Shown here one piece after another: positions 1 through 7,346 of a stretch of 64,000 bases of DNA. The stretch comes from Isosphaera sp. (GTDB taxonomy: Bacteria; Planctomycetota; Planctomycetia; Gemmatales; Gemmataceae), in contig PNKH01000009.1 of assembly GCA_013822345.1 (NCBI GenBank), positions 1 to 64,000 on the forward strand, in the 5' to 3' direction. How positions within the stretch are numbered: the stretch's first letter is position 1; every line of letters begins with the position of its first letter. The notes below the pieces were generated by a model. It saw nothing but the letters and a program-made list of their open reading frames with translations. It made no database searches and was not told the origin of the DNA. The position numbers and the translations under genes are program-made.

Positions 1-1
1 C

Positions 2-304
2 AGTCCGGCCCTGAAGGCCAAGCTGCAGGACGCGCTGCGGGTCAAGGGCGAGTGGGACGTGGCCCTGCGGGAGCTGAACCAGGTGCAGGCGGACCTGAAC
101 CGGCTGACGGCCGACCAGGACCGGATCCGGAAGAACCTCCGGGAGACCCCGAAGGAGGCGGAGGTGTACGCCACCTACCTGAAGAAGCTCAGCGACCAGG
201 AGAAGGAGATCGACGCCCTCACCGCCAAGCAGAAGGCGCTGATGGGCACCGAGTTCAAGGCCCGGAAGAGCTACGAGGACTACCTCGCCAACATCTCCGA
301 CTGA
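2..304 (+). CDS. C-terminal end of a coiled-coil protein (partial)
   Basis: The reading frame is open from the left edge and ends in TGA at 302-304, so only the last 100 residues are present. They are highly charged, rich in Lys, Glu, Gln, Leu and Ala with heptad-like spacing, and predict a long helix or coiled coil ending in a YEDYLANISD tail. Planctomycetes have many proteins with such tails, but the functional domain lies upstream of the window, so no function can be given. The gene ends just before a long hairpin. Confidence 0.7.
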   Translation, partial: SPALKAKLQDALRVKGEWDVALRELNQVQADLNRLTADQDRIRKNLRETPKEAEVYATYLKKLSDQEKEIDALTAKQKALMGTEFKARKSYEDYLANISD

Positions 305-321
305 CGTGACACCGCGGCGTT

Positions 322-395
322 TAGCCGCGACGCGGAGTCCTCGGAGCGCGACCGCACACGTCGCGCTCCGCTCCGAGGACTTCGCGTCGCGGCTA
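322..395. repeat. Intergenic hairpin, family A
   Basis: The left arm at 322-352 (TAGCCGCGACGCGGAG...) pairs with 360-395. The same sequence family recurs as a perfect 32-bp stem at 27423-27500. It lies between two convergent genes, and the stop codon of the leftward deacetylase gene (CTA on the plus strand, 393-395) is the last triplet of the right arm. A bidirectional terminator role is likely, but repetition of the actual sequence suggests a mobile or homogenised repeat. Confidence 0.85.
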
Positions 396-1568
396 CACGA
401 TTCGTTCGCCGCCGACATACACCTGCCGGACGTTCAACTCCGCGTCCAGGACCACCAGGTCGGCCCGCTTCCCCGCCTCCAGGCTCCCCACCCCCGCGTC
501 GACGCCGAGGATGCGGGCCGGGGTGAGCGTCGCCATCCGCACCGCCTCCGGCAGCGGCACCCCGGCCGACCGGTGCATCGTCCGCACCCCGTGGTCCAGC
601 CCCGTCACCCCGGACGCCAGGGCCGTCCCGTCGAGCGTCACCCCGACCGACCCGAGCTTCCGCACCCGCTCCCCGGTCCCCTCCGCCCCGAACGTGTACT
701 CCCCGTCCGGCAGGTCGACCGCCCGCATCGCGTCGGTCACCAGGGCCAGCCGGTCCGGCCCCTTCACCTTGTACGCCAGCCGCAGCAGCTCCGGCGACAG
801 GTGCTGGCCGTCGGCGATCACCTCGGTGGTCAGCTCGTCGAAGTACAGCGTCGCCTCCATCACCCCGGCCCGCATCGGGAACGTCTGGGTCTGCCGCAGC
901 CGCGCCCGGTCGGACATCGCGCAGAAGAGGTGGTCGACGTGCCGGACCCCCCACCCGACCGCCGCCTCGACCTGCGGGAAGGCGGCGTGGCTGTGCCCGG
1001 CGTTGAACCGCACCCCGCGGGCCGAGTACGTCCGCACCAGCCACTCGGCGTTCTCGATCTCCGGGGCGACGGTCACCACCAGCGGCAGCGCCGTGGCGAC
1101 TTCCGTGAACGCCTCCGCGTTCTCCGGGGCCGGGGTGAGGAAGTCCTGGTCCGGGTGGCAGCCGCGGGCCGGGCGGGCGAAGTACGGGCCGTAGAAGTGG
1201 CAGCCGACGATCCGCGCCCCGCCCGGCACGTCGCCGCGGAGTTCGGCACACAGCTCCAGGAACCGCAGGTACTGGTCGGTCCGGGCGACGGTGCTGGTCG
1301 GGGTGAGCGAGGTGGTGCCGTGCCGGAGGTGGCAGCGGCAGACGGCCCGGAACGCCTCGGCGGTGCCGTCCATGAAGTCGGCCCCGTCCCCGCCGTGGAC
1401 GTGCAGGTCGACGAACCCCGGGGCCAGGTACATCCCGCCCAGGTCGACCCCGTCGCCTCGGGGCGGGCCGACGGCCGTGATCCGCCCGTCCTCGACGGTC
1501 AGGCTGCCGCGGCTGACGAGCCGGTCCGGCAGGACCAGCGTCGCGTTCGTGAAAACCGTCACCGCCAT
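393..1568 (-). CDS. nagA: N-acetylglucosamine-6-phosphate deacetylase family amidohydrolase (variant)
   Basis: A 391-residue amidohydrolase-fold protein. NagA converts GlcNAc-6-phosphate to glucosamine-6-phosphate and acetate in amino-sugar and cell-wall recycling. Visible family landmarks are HVHGG (56-60), GHSH (191-194), HVDHLFCAM (210-218) and VTDAM (277-281, with the catalytic-type Asp279). The block that is normally HLEGP reads HFYGP (124-128), so the Glu that ligates metal in E. coli NagA is replaced by Tyr126. The protein may therefore use a different metal arrangement or substrate. It stands alone, with no nagB or transporter beside it. The stop codon lies inside hairpin family A. 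Confidence 0.85.
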   Translation of the reverse strand: MAVTVFTNATLVLPDRLVSRGSLTVEDGRITAVGPPRGDGVDLGGMYLAPGFVDLHVHGGDGADFMDGTAEAFRAVCRCHLRHGTTSLTPTSTVARTDQYLRFLELCAELRGDVPGGARIVGCHFYGPYFARPARGCHPDQDFLTPAPENAEAFTEVATALPLVVTVAPEIENAEWLVRTYSARGVRFNAGHSHAAFPQVEAAVGWGVRHVDHLFCAMSDRARLRQTQTFPMRAGVMEATLYFDELTTEVIADGQHLSPELLRLAYKVKGPDRLALVTDAMRAVDLPDGEYTFGAEGTGERVRKLGSVGVTLDGTALASGVTGLDHGVRTMHRSAGVPLPEAVRMATLTPARILGVDAGVGSLEAGKRADLVVLDAELNVRQVYVGGERIV

Positions 1569-1650
1569 CGCGGCCTCCCGGGTTTGCCGCGGTCATCTTA
1601 CCCGCTCCCGTCGCACCCGGCCGGGCGGGGCGGTAGAACACGAGAGTGCC

Positions 1651-1756
1651 TGGACCGCGGCCGTCCCGGCCGCTGCTACCCGCGCGGGATGCGACACGAT
1701 TGTCACGGGGGCGACCGGAGTCGGGTCGGCGGAGCGGCCGGGACGGCCGCGGTCCA
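1651..1756. repeat. 24-bp perfect inverted repeat in the leader of the SDR gene
   Basis: Arms 1651-1674 and 1733-1756 are perfect 24-bp reverse complements (core GGCCGTCCCGGCC) separated by 58 bases. The right arm ends four bases before the Shine-Dalgarno AAGGAGGG of the SDR gene. The repeat occupies most of the divergent promoter region between nagA and the SDR gene. It could be a long operator or an attenuating leader structure; its role is unknown. Confidence 0.75.
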
Positions 1757-1773
1757 GTAAAGGAGGGCGGGTC

Positions 1774-2607
1774 ATGGCGCGGCGGAAGCTGGCCGGGCTG
1801 CGGGTGCTGGTGACCGGGGCGTCGCAGGGGATCGGCCGGGCGCTGGTCGTCGAGGCCGCGAGGCGCGGGTGCCGGGTGCTGGCCGCGGCCCGGTCGCAGG
1901 AGCTGCTCGACCAGCTCGCGGCCGAGGTGCGGGCGGGCGGCGGCACGGTCGAGACGGTGGCCGCGGACGTGACCAGCCCGGACGACCGGCAGAAGATGGC
2001 GGACGCGGCCCGGCGTCACTTCGGCGGGCTGGACGTGCTGGTGAACAACGCCGGGATCGGGGCGACCGGGCACTTCATGGACTCCGACCCGGAGGTCCTC
2101 CGCCGCATCTTCGAGACGAACTTCTTCGGCCTGGCGGAGACGACCCGCGTCTTCCTCCCGGTGCTGAAGCAAGGGACGACGCCGGCGATCGTGAACGTCT
2201 CGTCGGTGGTCGGGAAGCGGGCGCTGCCCGCCCGGTCGCTGTACTCGTCCAGCAAGTTCGCGGTGGCCGGGTTCAGCGAGGCGATCCGCGCGGAACTGGC
2301 GAAAGACGGGATCGACGTGATCGTGGTCAGCCCCGGGCTGACGAAGACGAACTTCTCGCAGAACATGCTGGAGCAGAAGGCGAAGCTGCAGCTCGACCAC
2401 ATGCGCGGGATGACGAGCGAAGAGGTGGCGGCGGCGACGCTGCGGGCGCTCGAGAAGGGGAAGCTCGACGTGACCCTCACCCTCCAGGGCAAGCTGCTGC
2501 TGCTCGTGAACCGGTTCTTCCCGTGGTTCGTCGACTGGAAGGCGAAGAAGACGGTGCGGCGGCTGTTCGCGGACGAGATCGCCGAGCGGAAGAAGGCCGG
2601 GGCGTGA
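1774..2607 (+). CDS. Short-chain dehydrogenase/reductase (SDR)
   Basis: A 277-residue classical SDR expected to use NAD(P)H. The cofactor motif TGASQGIG is at 14-21, NNAG at 91-94, a catalytic Ser at 143/144 (NVSS) and the YxxxK pair at Tyr157/Lys161. The Lys/Arg-rich C-terminal tail (FPWFVDWKAKKTVRR) is typical of the membrane-associated SDR group near DltE/YqjQ. ATG at 1774 was chosen because AAGGAGGG lies seven bases upstream and the SDR fold starts at once. The substrate cannot be read from sequence. The gene converges on the next gene across hairpin family F. Confidence 0.9.
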   Translation: MARRKLAGLRVLVTGASQGIGRALVVEAARRGCRVLAAARSQELLDQLAAEVRAGGGTVETVAADVTSPDDRQKMADAARRHFGGLDVLVNNAGIGATGHFMDSDPEVLRRIFETNFFGLAETTRVFLPVLKQGTTPAIVNVSSVVGKRALPARSLYSSSKFAVAGFSEAIRAELAKDGIDVIVVSPGLTKTNFSQNMLEQKAKLQLDHMRGMTSEEVAAATLRALEKGKLDVTLTLQGKLLLLVNRFFPWFVDWKAKKTVRRLFADEIAERKKAGA

Positions 2608-2615
2608 CCCGCCTC

Positions 2616-2671
2616 GTAGGGCACGCACCGCGTGCTGGGTCTGCACCCCCGGCACGCGGTGCGTGCCCTAC
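2616..2671. terminator. Intergenic hairpin, family F (bidirectional terminator candidate)
   Basis: A perfect 20-bp inverted repeat, arms 2616-2635 and 2652-2671 (core GGGCACGCACCGCG), with a 16-base loop. It lies between the convergent SDR and protease genes, where a terminator for both would be expected. There is no U tract. Confidence 0.7.
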
Positions 2672-2692
2672 ACGGCGTGAACCCTCGGGCCG

Positions 2693-3715
2693 TCAAACCA
2701 GGTCGCAGTTCAGCGCCGTGAGGACGGTCCGGATCGGGGTGGCGTAGGTGTGGGTGCCGTTCCCGGCGAACAGCAGCCCGACCACCTCCCCGGCCGAGTT
2801 CACCACCGCCGCCCCGGAGTCGCCGAGGTCCGAGAACAGGGTGCCGTTGTCCCCGACCACCTCGAACTGGTCGTCGAACCAGCACCCGCCGGGGTCGTAC
2901 CCGAGCGGGCCGAGGACGACCGCGACGGCGGTCACCGTCCCGCGGGTCAGCCCGGTCGTCCGCCCGACCTTGAACACCACGTCCCCGACCTTCGGGGCGG
3001 CGGCCCCGGCCGGCCGCGGTAGCCCGCGGGACGCCAGGTACGCCTGCCCGAACGCGACGCCGTCCCCGAGCCGGGCCACGGCCGCGTCGGCCGGGTTGTA
3101 GACGACGTTCCCGTGGGCCGGGCGGGCGGTCGCAGGGCTCGGCTTCAGCGGCAGGAAGTCGGCCAGGGTGGCGACGTGCTCGGCGGCGGCGGGGGCCAGG
3201 TTCCCCGGCTGGAGGACCCGGTCCGCGCCCCGCCGCCCGCGGTTCTGCCCGGCCAGGACGTGGTTGTTCGACAGCAGCCCCGCCGACCCGTCGGCGAGCC
3301 GGACGAAGCACCCGAGGGTGCCGACGGCGACCGACATCGGCGGGAGGGCGCCGGCCGCCCGCTGCCGGTCGTCGTCGTCCGCGTTCTGGAGCTGGAGGCC
3401 GCAGACCAGCGGCCGGTGTTGGACCTGTTCCGGCACGAAGCTGGGCGGCAGCGGGAGCGGGGCGGTGAGGGCGGGGGTGACCTCGGCGGCCACCGCCTCG
3501 ACCACCACCGGCACCTTCCGGACGGTCCGCGGGACCCGCCCGGCCTCCCGCGCCAGCGCCGCCGGGACGACCCGGCCGACGCTCTTCACCGCCTTGAACC
3601 CGAACCCGGACTCGTGCCGGGCGATGCCGACGGCCTGGACCTGCGGGTCGGCGTCGAACACGTCCTCGACCGCCTTCGCCAGCGCCTCCCTGCAGTCCTC
3701 GAACCTCGCCGGCAT
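2693..3715 (-). CDS. Trypsin-fold serine protease (Nal1-like)
   Basis: A 340-residue protein with a chymotrypsin/trypsin-like fold in its C-terminal two thirds. The likely catalytic triad is His152 (LLSNNHVLAG), Asp210 (NPADAAVARL) and Ser300 (LGDSGAAV). The LSNNHVLA block and the GRTTGLTRG segment (251-259) are typical of the Nal1/DegP-related stand-alone proteases of environmental bacteria. The first 100 residues are a variable, Val/Ala-rich N-terminal region with no clear signal peptide, so location is uncertain. ATG at 3715 gives the compact protein; an upstream in-frame start at 3847 would read through hairpin family G and is unlikely. Substrate unknown. Confidence 0.8.
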   Translation of the reverse strand: MPARFEDCREALAKAVEDVFDADPQVQAVGIARHESGFGFKAVKSVGRVVPAALAREAGRVPRTVRKVPVVVEAVAAEVTPALTAPLPLPPSFVPEQVQHRPLVCGLQLQNADDDDRQRAAGALPPMSVAVGTLGCFVRLADGSAGLLSNNHVLAGQNRGRRGADRVLQPGNLAPAAAEHVATLADFLPLKPSPATARPAHGNVVYNPADAAVARLGDGVAFGQAYLASRGLPRPAGAAAPKVGDVVFKVGRTTGLTRGTVTAVAVVLGPLGYDPGGCWFDDQFEVVGDNGTLFSDLGDSGAAVVNSAGEVVGLLFAGNGTHTYATPIRTVLTALNCDLV

Positions 3716-3806
3716 GGGGGCCTCCGCGGACACGGGCCGCCCGGTCGGCGGGCGGTCCGCGGAAGATACCGCGGGGCGGGGGGCGGGTTCAAGCAGCGCA
3801 GGAGAA

Positions 3807-3853
3807 CGCCGCTTGCGGCGTTGCGGGGCCCTCCCGCAACGCCGCAAGCGGCG
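3807..3853. repeat. Intergenic hairpin, family G
   Basis: A perfect 21-bp stem, arms 3807-3827 and 3833-3853 (CGCCGCTTGCGGCG...), with a 5-base loop. It sits between the leftward 89-residue gene and the protease start. It is a plausible terminator for the upstream gene on the minus strand. Confidence 0.75.
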
Positions 3854-3878
3854 GACCCGACACCACCCCGTCTTTGCT

Positions 3879-4148
3879 CTAGCGCCGCTGCGGCCGGGGC
3901 CGGCGGAACCCGCCCTCGACCACCACCGGGACCTCGGTCCCGTCGACCGTCACCGCGGTCGGGAACCGGGCCACGTCCGCCGGCTCGACCCGGAGCAGGA
4001 ACGCCGGCGGGTCGCCGGTCACCCCGAGCGCGTACCCGCCGGCGTAGTCGCCGACGATCAGGGCGTGGGTCCGGGGCAGGGCGGCCAGGCGGGTGAGTTG
4101 GTCCGCCGTCATGGCGGGGTCCTCGGGTGGGGCGACGGTTCCGGCCAT
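3879..4148 (-). CDS. Conserved-looking small protein of unknown function
   Basis: An 89-residue protein that I do not recognise. The N-terminus reads as a helical segment (MTADQLTRLAALPRTH), followed by an alternating strand pattern and VPVVVEGGFRRP near the end. A second in-frame ATG at 4112 would remove twelve residues. Its VPVVVE strand also occurs in the N-terminal region of the protease downstream (VPVVVEA, 68-74), so the two could share a small beta element, possibly as accessory protein and protease. That link is weak inference. It has no signal peptide. Confidence 0.5.
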   Translation of the reverse strand: MAGTVAPPEDPAMTADQLTRLAALPRTHALIVGDYAGGYALGVTGDPPAFLLRVEPADVARFPTAVTVDGTEVPVVVEGGFRRPRPQRR

Positions 4149-4167
4149 TGTACCGCCCGACCGCCGG

Positions 4168-4842
4168 TCACTCCACCACCACGAACGGGCGGAGCTTGTC
4201 GAGCGTCTTCGGGCCGATCCCGCGGACCCGGTCCAGGTCGGCGGCCGAGCGGAACGGCTTGTCCGCCCGGGCCGCGACGATCGCCTGGGCGGTCACCGGG
4301 CCGACCCCCGGGAGCCGCATCAGTTCGTCGGCCGGGGCGGTGTTCACGTTCACCGGCGGGTCGCCGGGCTGGAGCTTCCGGCCCGCCCCGGCGGTTCGCG
4401 GGTACGGGGCGACGGCCGGCGGGGTCGGCTTCCGCTGGAGGACGAGCAACTCGGGCGGGTCGGCCGGCGGCGGGTCGGCCGCCGCGACCCGGACGAACCC
4501 GCGTACCTTGTCGAGCGTCGCCGGCCCGATTCCCTTCACCCGCCGCAGCTCCTCGACCGACCGGAACGGCCCGTTCCGCCGCCGGTCGTCGGCGATCTCC
4601 TTCGCCAGGGCCGGGCCGACGCCGGGGACCTGTTCCAGCTCGGCCCGGCCGGCGGTGTTGAGGTCGGTCGCGGCCGGGGCGGCGGGGTCGGACGGCCGGG
4701 CCCCGGCGCCGGGGCCGTACCCGCGCAGGGCGAGCAGCCCGAGGGTGACGGCCAGGAACACGCAGAGGGACACCTGCGCCGACCGGGCGGCGTGACTCGG
4801 GCCCGGCCCGGGCGGGGCCGGCGGGGGTGGGGGAGCGTCCAT
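4168..4842 (-). CDS. Membrane-anchored tandem helix-hairpin-helix protein (ComEA-like)
   Basis: A 224-residue protein: short Pro-rich cytoplasmic N-terminus, one membrane segment at about 22-40, then two ComEA-type HhH units at 59-117 and 164-221. Each unit starts with a DLNTA/NVNTA motif and contains PGVGP and KGIGP/RGIGP hairpins that bind DNA backbone non-specifically. ComEA proteins have one such unit and bind incoming DNA during transformation; two units joined by a Pro-rich linker is a common planctomycete arrangement. ATG at 4842 is chosen because the upstream extension reads through hairpin family C. No other competence gene is nearby. Confidence 0.85.
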   Translation of the reverse strand: MDAPPPPPAPPGPGPSHAARSAQVSLCVFLAVTLGLLALRGYGPGAGARPSDPAAPAATDLNTAGRAELEQVPGVGPALAKEIADDRRRNGPFRSVEELRRVKGIGPATLDKVRGFVRVAAADPPPADPPELLVLQRKPTPPAVAPYPRTAGAGRKLQPGDPPVNVNTAPADELMRLPGVGPVTAQAIVAARADKPFRSAADLDRVRGIGPKTLDKLRPFVVVE

Positions 4843-4943
4843 GGCGCGACGGGCCGGGGCCGGGTGGTCCGCACCACCCGGCGATCTTACCCGACCGGCC
4901 GACGCGACTCCAGAGTTTGGATGGGGAAAACCGGCAGCACCGT

Positions 4944-5009
4944 GTGTGGGAGGGCGAGGCTCCCGCCGAGCTTGGCGTCCGGCTCGGCGGGAGCCTCGCC
5001 CTCCCACAC
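4944..5009. repeat. Intergenic hairpin, family C, copy 1
   Basis: A perfect 28-bp stem, arms 4944-4971 and 4982-5009 (GGGAGGGCGAGGCTCCCGCC...), with a 10-base loop. Family C recurs at 13702-13761 and 60206-60265. It lies immediately 3' of the small lipoprotein gene on the minus strand and upstream of the ComEA-like gene. Confidence 0.9.
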
Positions 5010-5019
5010 CGAGGCCGCG

Positions 5020-5205
5020 CTACCGGATCGGCAACTCGGGGTTCTTCGGGGGGGCGCTGCCGGCCCGCGCGCCCTGGGGCGAGATCTCGACCTGCTGGTC
5101 CTGGTCCGGAAGCGGGGCGGCGGTCGACGAACAGCCCGCCGCAGCCGACAGGGCCGCCGCAGCCGCGACCAACCAGGTCGCGAGCCGGGCACGTCGAAGG
5201 TTCAT
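5020..5205 (-). CDS. Small secreted lipoprotein beside DUF1559 gene
   Basis: A 61-residue protein. A basic start (MNLRRAR) and a hydrophobic Ala-rich stretch lead to a lipobox-like AAAGC at 21-25, so Cys25 would be lipidated. The mature part is about 37 residues of low-complexity Pro/Gln/Ser sequence. Such tiny lipoproteins commonly follow DUF1559 genes in planctomycetes, and this one lies 74 bases downstream of one in the same orientation, probably in the same operon. Function unknown; a role with the pilin-like partner is inferred from context only. Confidence 0.75.
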   Translation of the reverse strand: MNLRRARLATWLVAAAAALSAAAGCSSTAAPLPDQDQQVEISPQGARAGSAPPKNPELPIR

Positions 5206-5279
5206 GACGACCTCCGGTCGGTGGGTATGCCGGGTCGGTCGGGCCGGAACGCCCGACCAGCCCGGGTCGGTGGGGTGGG

Positions 5280-6359
5280 TCAGAATTCGGACGGGGCGAC
5301 GAAACCGTCGGACACTCCGTGGAGGGTCGCCCACGGGGTGAGGGTGGTGAACCGGGCCGGGTTGGCCGGGCGGACGGTGCCGTCCCCGAACGCGAGGTTC
5401 AGCACGCCCCCGGGGTGCCGGCTGTTCGGCACCACCCCGCGGTACGTGTCGCACCCGTACGTCCAGTTCGCCCCGATCCCGGTCGTCCCGGCCCCGTGCC
5501 CGCACATCCCGAGGTGCGGCCAGTACAGGCCGTGCGCCCAGGACGGCGACGCCATGGTGCCGAACACCGGCCCGGCCGCCGCCTCGGTGAAGAAGACGGT
5601 GCTCGACAGCCCGTCGGACACCAGCTCGGGGGTGGTGCCGCGGTTCCGGTCGTACCGGAACGGGCCGTCCACCGCGACCGGCCGGCCGCCGGCGGTCAGG
5701 TACCCGCGCGGGTATCCGGCGTTGGCCACGTAGTTCGTTCGCCCGACGATCCCGCTCCCGGGCGCCCCGCTCCCGAGCAGCCACAGGGCGGAGGTGACCG
5801 CCGCCGGGGCCGGGGGGGTGAGCGGGTAGTCGACGTGGACGGTCCCGAACGCGGACGCCAGGATCGGCACGACCGGGGACTCCGGGCCGGGGGCGGCCGG
5901 GCAGCGGAGCACCTTCGGGGTCCCCTCGGTGCCGAACGGGGAGTGCGGGGTGGGGACGACCGACCCGGTCGGCGGGCGGTTCCGCGGGTCGTCGTAGAAC
6001 CCGAGCGGGACCGGGCCGGACGGGAACGTCGGCGGGTAGCTGCGGGACGCGAACTGCCCGGCCAACCCCTCCTGCTCCAGGTACGGGAGGAGGGACACGA
6101 ACGGCCCGGTCATCTGGGTGTCGAGCCCGGTCGGGAACCGGCCGGCGGACGCCTGGTGGTTGAGGCTGGCGAGGACCACCTGCTTCAGGTTGTTCTGGCA
6201 CTGGGTCCGGGCGGCGGCCTCGCGGGACTTCTGGACGGCCGGCAGGATCAGCCCGACGAGGACCCCGATGATGCCGAGGACGACGAGCAGCTCGATCAGG
6301 GTGAAGGCGGGTCGGGCGGGACGCGGGTGCCGCACCGCGGCGGGGTGGGTGGAAGGCAT
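5280..6359 (-). CDS. DUF1559 domain protein with type IV pilin-like N-terminus
   Basis: A 359-residue protein. A basic leader is followed by the prepilin cleavage and methylation motif [18 protein letters not shown] (19-36, with the conserved Glu at 23), then the DUF1559 core. The family signature near the C-terminus, an Asp-Gly pair after a small strand ([11 protein letters not shown]), is present. DUF1559 proteins are hugely expanded in Gemmata-type planctomycetes and are thought to be exported pseudopilins of the cell envelope. The ATG at 6359 places the basic leader directly before the pilin helix. It is divergent from the sigma factor gene and probably co-transcribed with the small lipoprotein. 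Confidence 0.9.
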   Translation of the reverse strand: MPSTHPAAVRHPRPARPAFTLIELLVVLGIIGVLVGLILPAVQKSREAAARTQCQNNLKQVVLASLNHQASAGRFPTGLDTQMTGPFVSLLPYLEQEGLAGQFASRSYPPTFPSGPVPLGFYDDPRNRPPTGSVVPTPHSPFGTEGTPKVLRCPAAPGPESPVVPILASAFGTVHVDYPLTPPAPAAVTSALWLLGSGAPGSGIVGRTNYVANAGYPRGYLTAGGRPVAVDGPFRYDRNRGTTPELVSDGLSSTVFFTEAAAGPVFGTMASPSWAHGLYWPHLGMCGHGAGTTGIGANWTYGCDTYRGVVPNSRHPGGVLNLAFGDGTVRPANPARFTTLTPWATLHGVSDGFVAPSEF

Positions 6360-6813
6360 GGGCGACCTCCGAGGTCTAACGCGGTCGAGTCATCGGCGGC
6401 TCCTTCCGCGGGCGAGTGGGGGCCGACGAGGCTCCCCGTAGGACTGTAGAACACGCTCCCCGCCGGCACGAGCGGAGAAGGCGATAAAACCGCTACAGGC
6501 CACCTCACCTGTCGCGCGAACAGTGCGACCCCCGGCGAGTCGGGGGGGCCGATTTCGCGCCCGCCCTGAAGAAACATCCGAATCGTAAAGATTCGGAGTG
6601 ACCCCGGCGGGTGATTCTATTTATTTACCCCAGGCTACGCAAGTTAGCACATTATCCCAGACCAGGGGGAAAAAAATCTCCCGATCTGCGAATTCTGAAC
6701 TACGGTTCCCCAACACCGACTCGCGGGGCGGCAGCCCTGCGCGAAGACCCGTCGACGAGAACCCGCTGCCGGACGGCGGTGGGGGTCGCCGTCCGCGGCC
6801 CGGAGACCCAGGG
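6360..6813. promoter_or_regulatory. Divergent intergenic region between DUF1559 and sigma factor genes
   Basis: A 454-bp region without a convincing gene. Its middle (about 6611-6720) is clearly lower in GC than the surroundings, with runs such as TTCTATTTATTTACC and GGGGGAAAAAAATC, as expected of promoters. A longer rightward frame from 6598 exists but the extra residues lack sigma-factor character. No specific operator was recognised. Confidence 0.5.
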
Positions 6814-7344
6814 ATGCCCGCGGCGCCCCCCGCCGACCCGCCGGCCGCGGCCGGAGAGCTGTACCGCCGGTACGCCGACCGGGTGCGGCGGATCGCCCGG
6901 GCGGCCCTGAGCCGGGAACTCGCCCGCCGGGTCGACGCGGACGACATCGTGCAGGGGGTGTTCCGGCGGTTCCTCCGGGCGGCGCGGGGCGGGCGGTGCG
7001 CGGCGGCCGGGCGGTCCCCGGGCGTGCTGCTGGCGGTCATCACCCGGAACCTGGTCCGGTCCGAGGAGGTGTTCCACCGGGCCGGGCGGCGGGACCTCCG
7101 CCAGACGGTCGGGTGGGGGGCGGCGGAGCCGCCCGGGTCCGGTCCGGACGCCCTGGACCGGCTGGCGGTGGCCGACGCCCTCGGCCGGCTCCCGGACCGG
7201 TGCCGGGAGGTGGTCCGGCTGCGGCTGGACGGGTACGAGGTCGGGGAGATCGCGGCCCGGACCGGGCGGTCCCGGCGGACGGTCGAGCGGGCCCTGGGGG
7301 AGTCCCGGGCCCGGCTGCGGTCCTTGCTCCTCCTGGAGTCGTGA
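6814..7344 (+). CDS. ECF-type RNA polymerase sigma factor
   Basis: A 176-residue sigma-70 family protein of the ECF type. Region 2 contains LYRRYADRVRRIARAAL and RRVDADDIVQGVFRRFLR (DNA melting and -10 recognition); region 4 contains LPDRCREVVRLRLDGYEVGEIAARTGRSRRTVERAL, a clear helix-turn-helix for -35 recognition. ATG at 6814 begins just before region 2; the longer frame from 6598 has a non-sigma N-terminus. Two bases separate its stop from the kinase ATG, so the two are co-translated. In planctomycetes such sigma factors are often paired with STPKs, suggesting that phosphorylation or sequestration controls them. Confidence 0.85.
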   Translation: MPAAPPADPPAAAGELYRRYADRVRRIARAALSRELARRVDADDIVQGVFRRFLRAARGGRCAAAGRSPGVLLAVITRNLVRSEEVFHRAGRRDLRQTVGWGAAEPPGSGPDALDRLAVADALGRLPDRCREVVRLRLDGYEVGEIAARTGRSRRTVERALGESRARLRSLLLLES

Positions 7345-7346
7345 CG

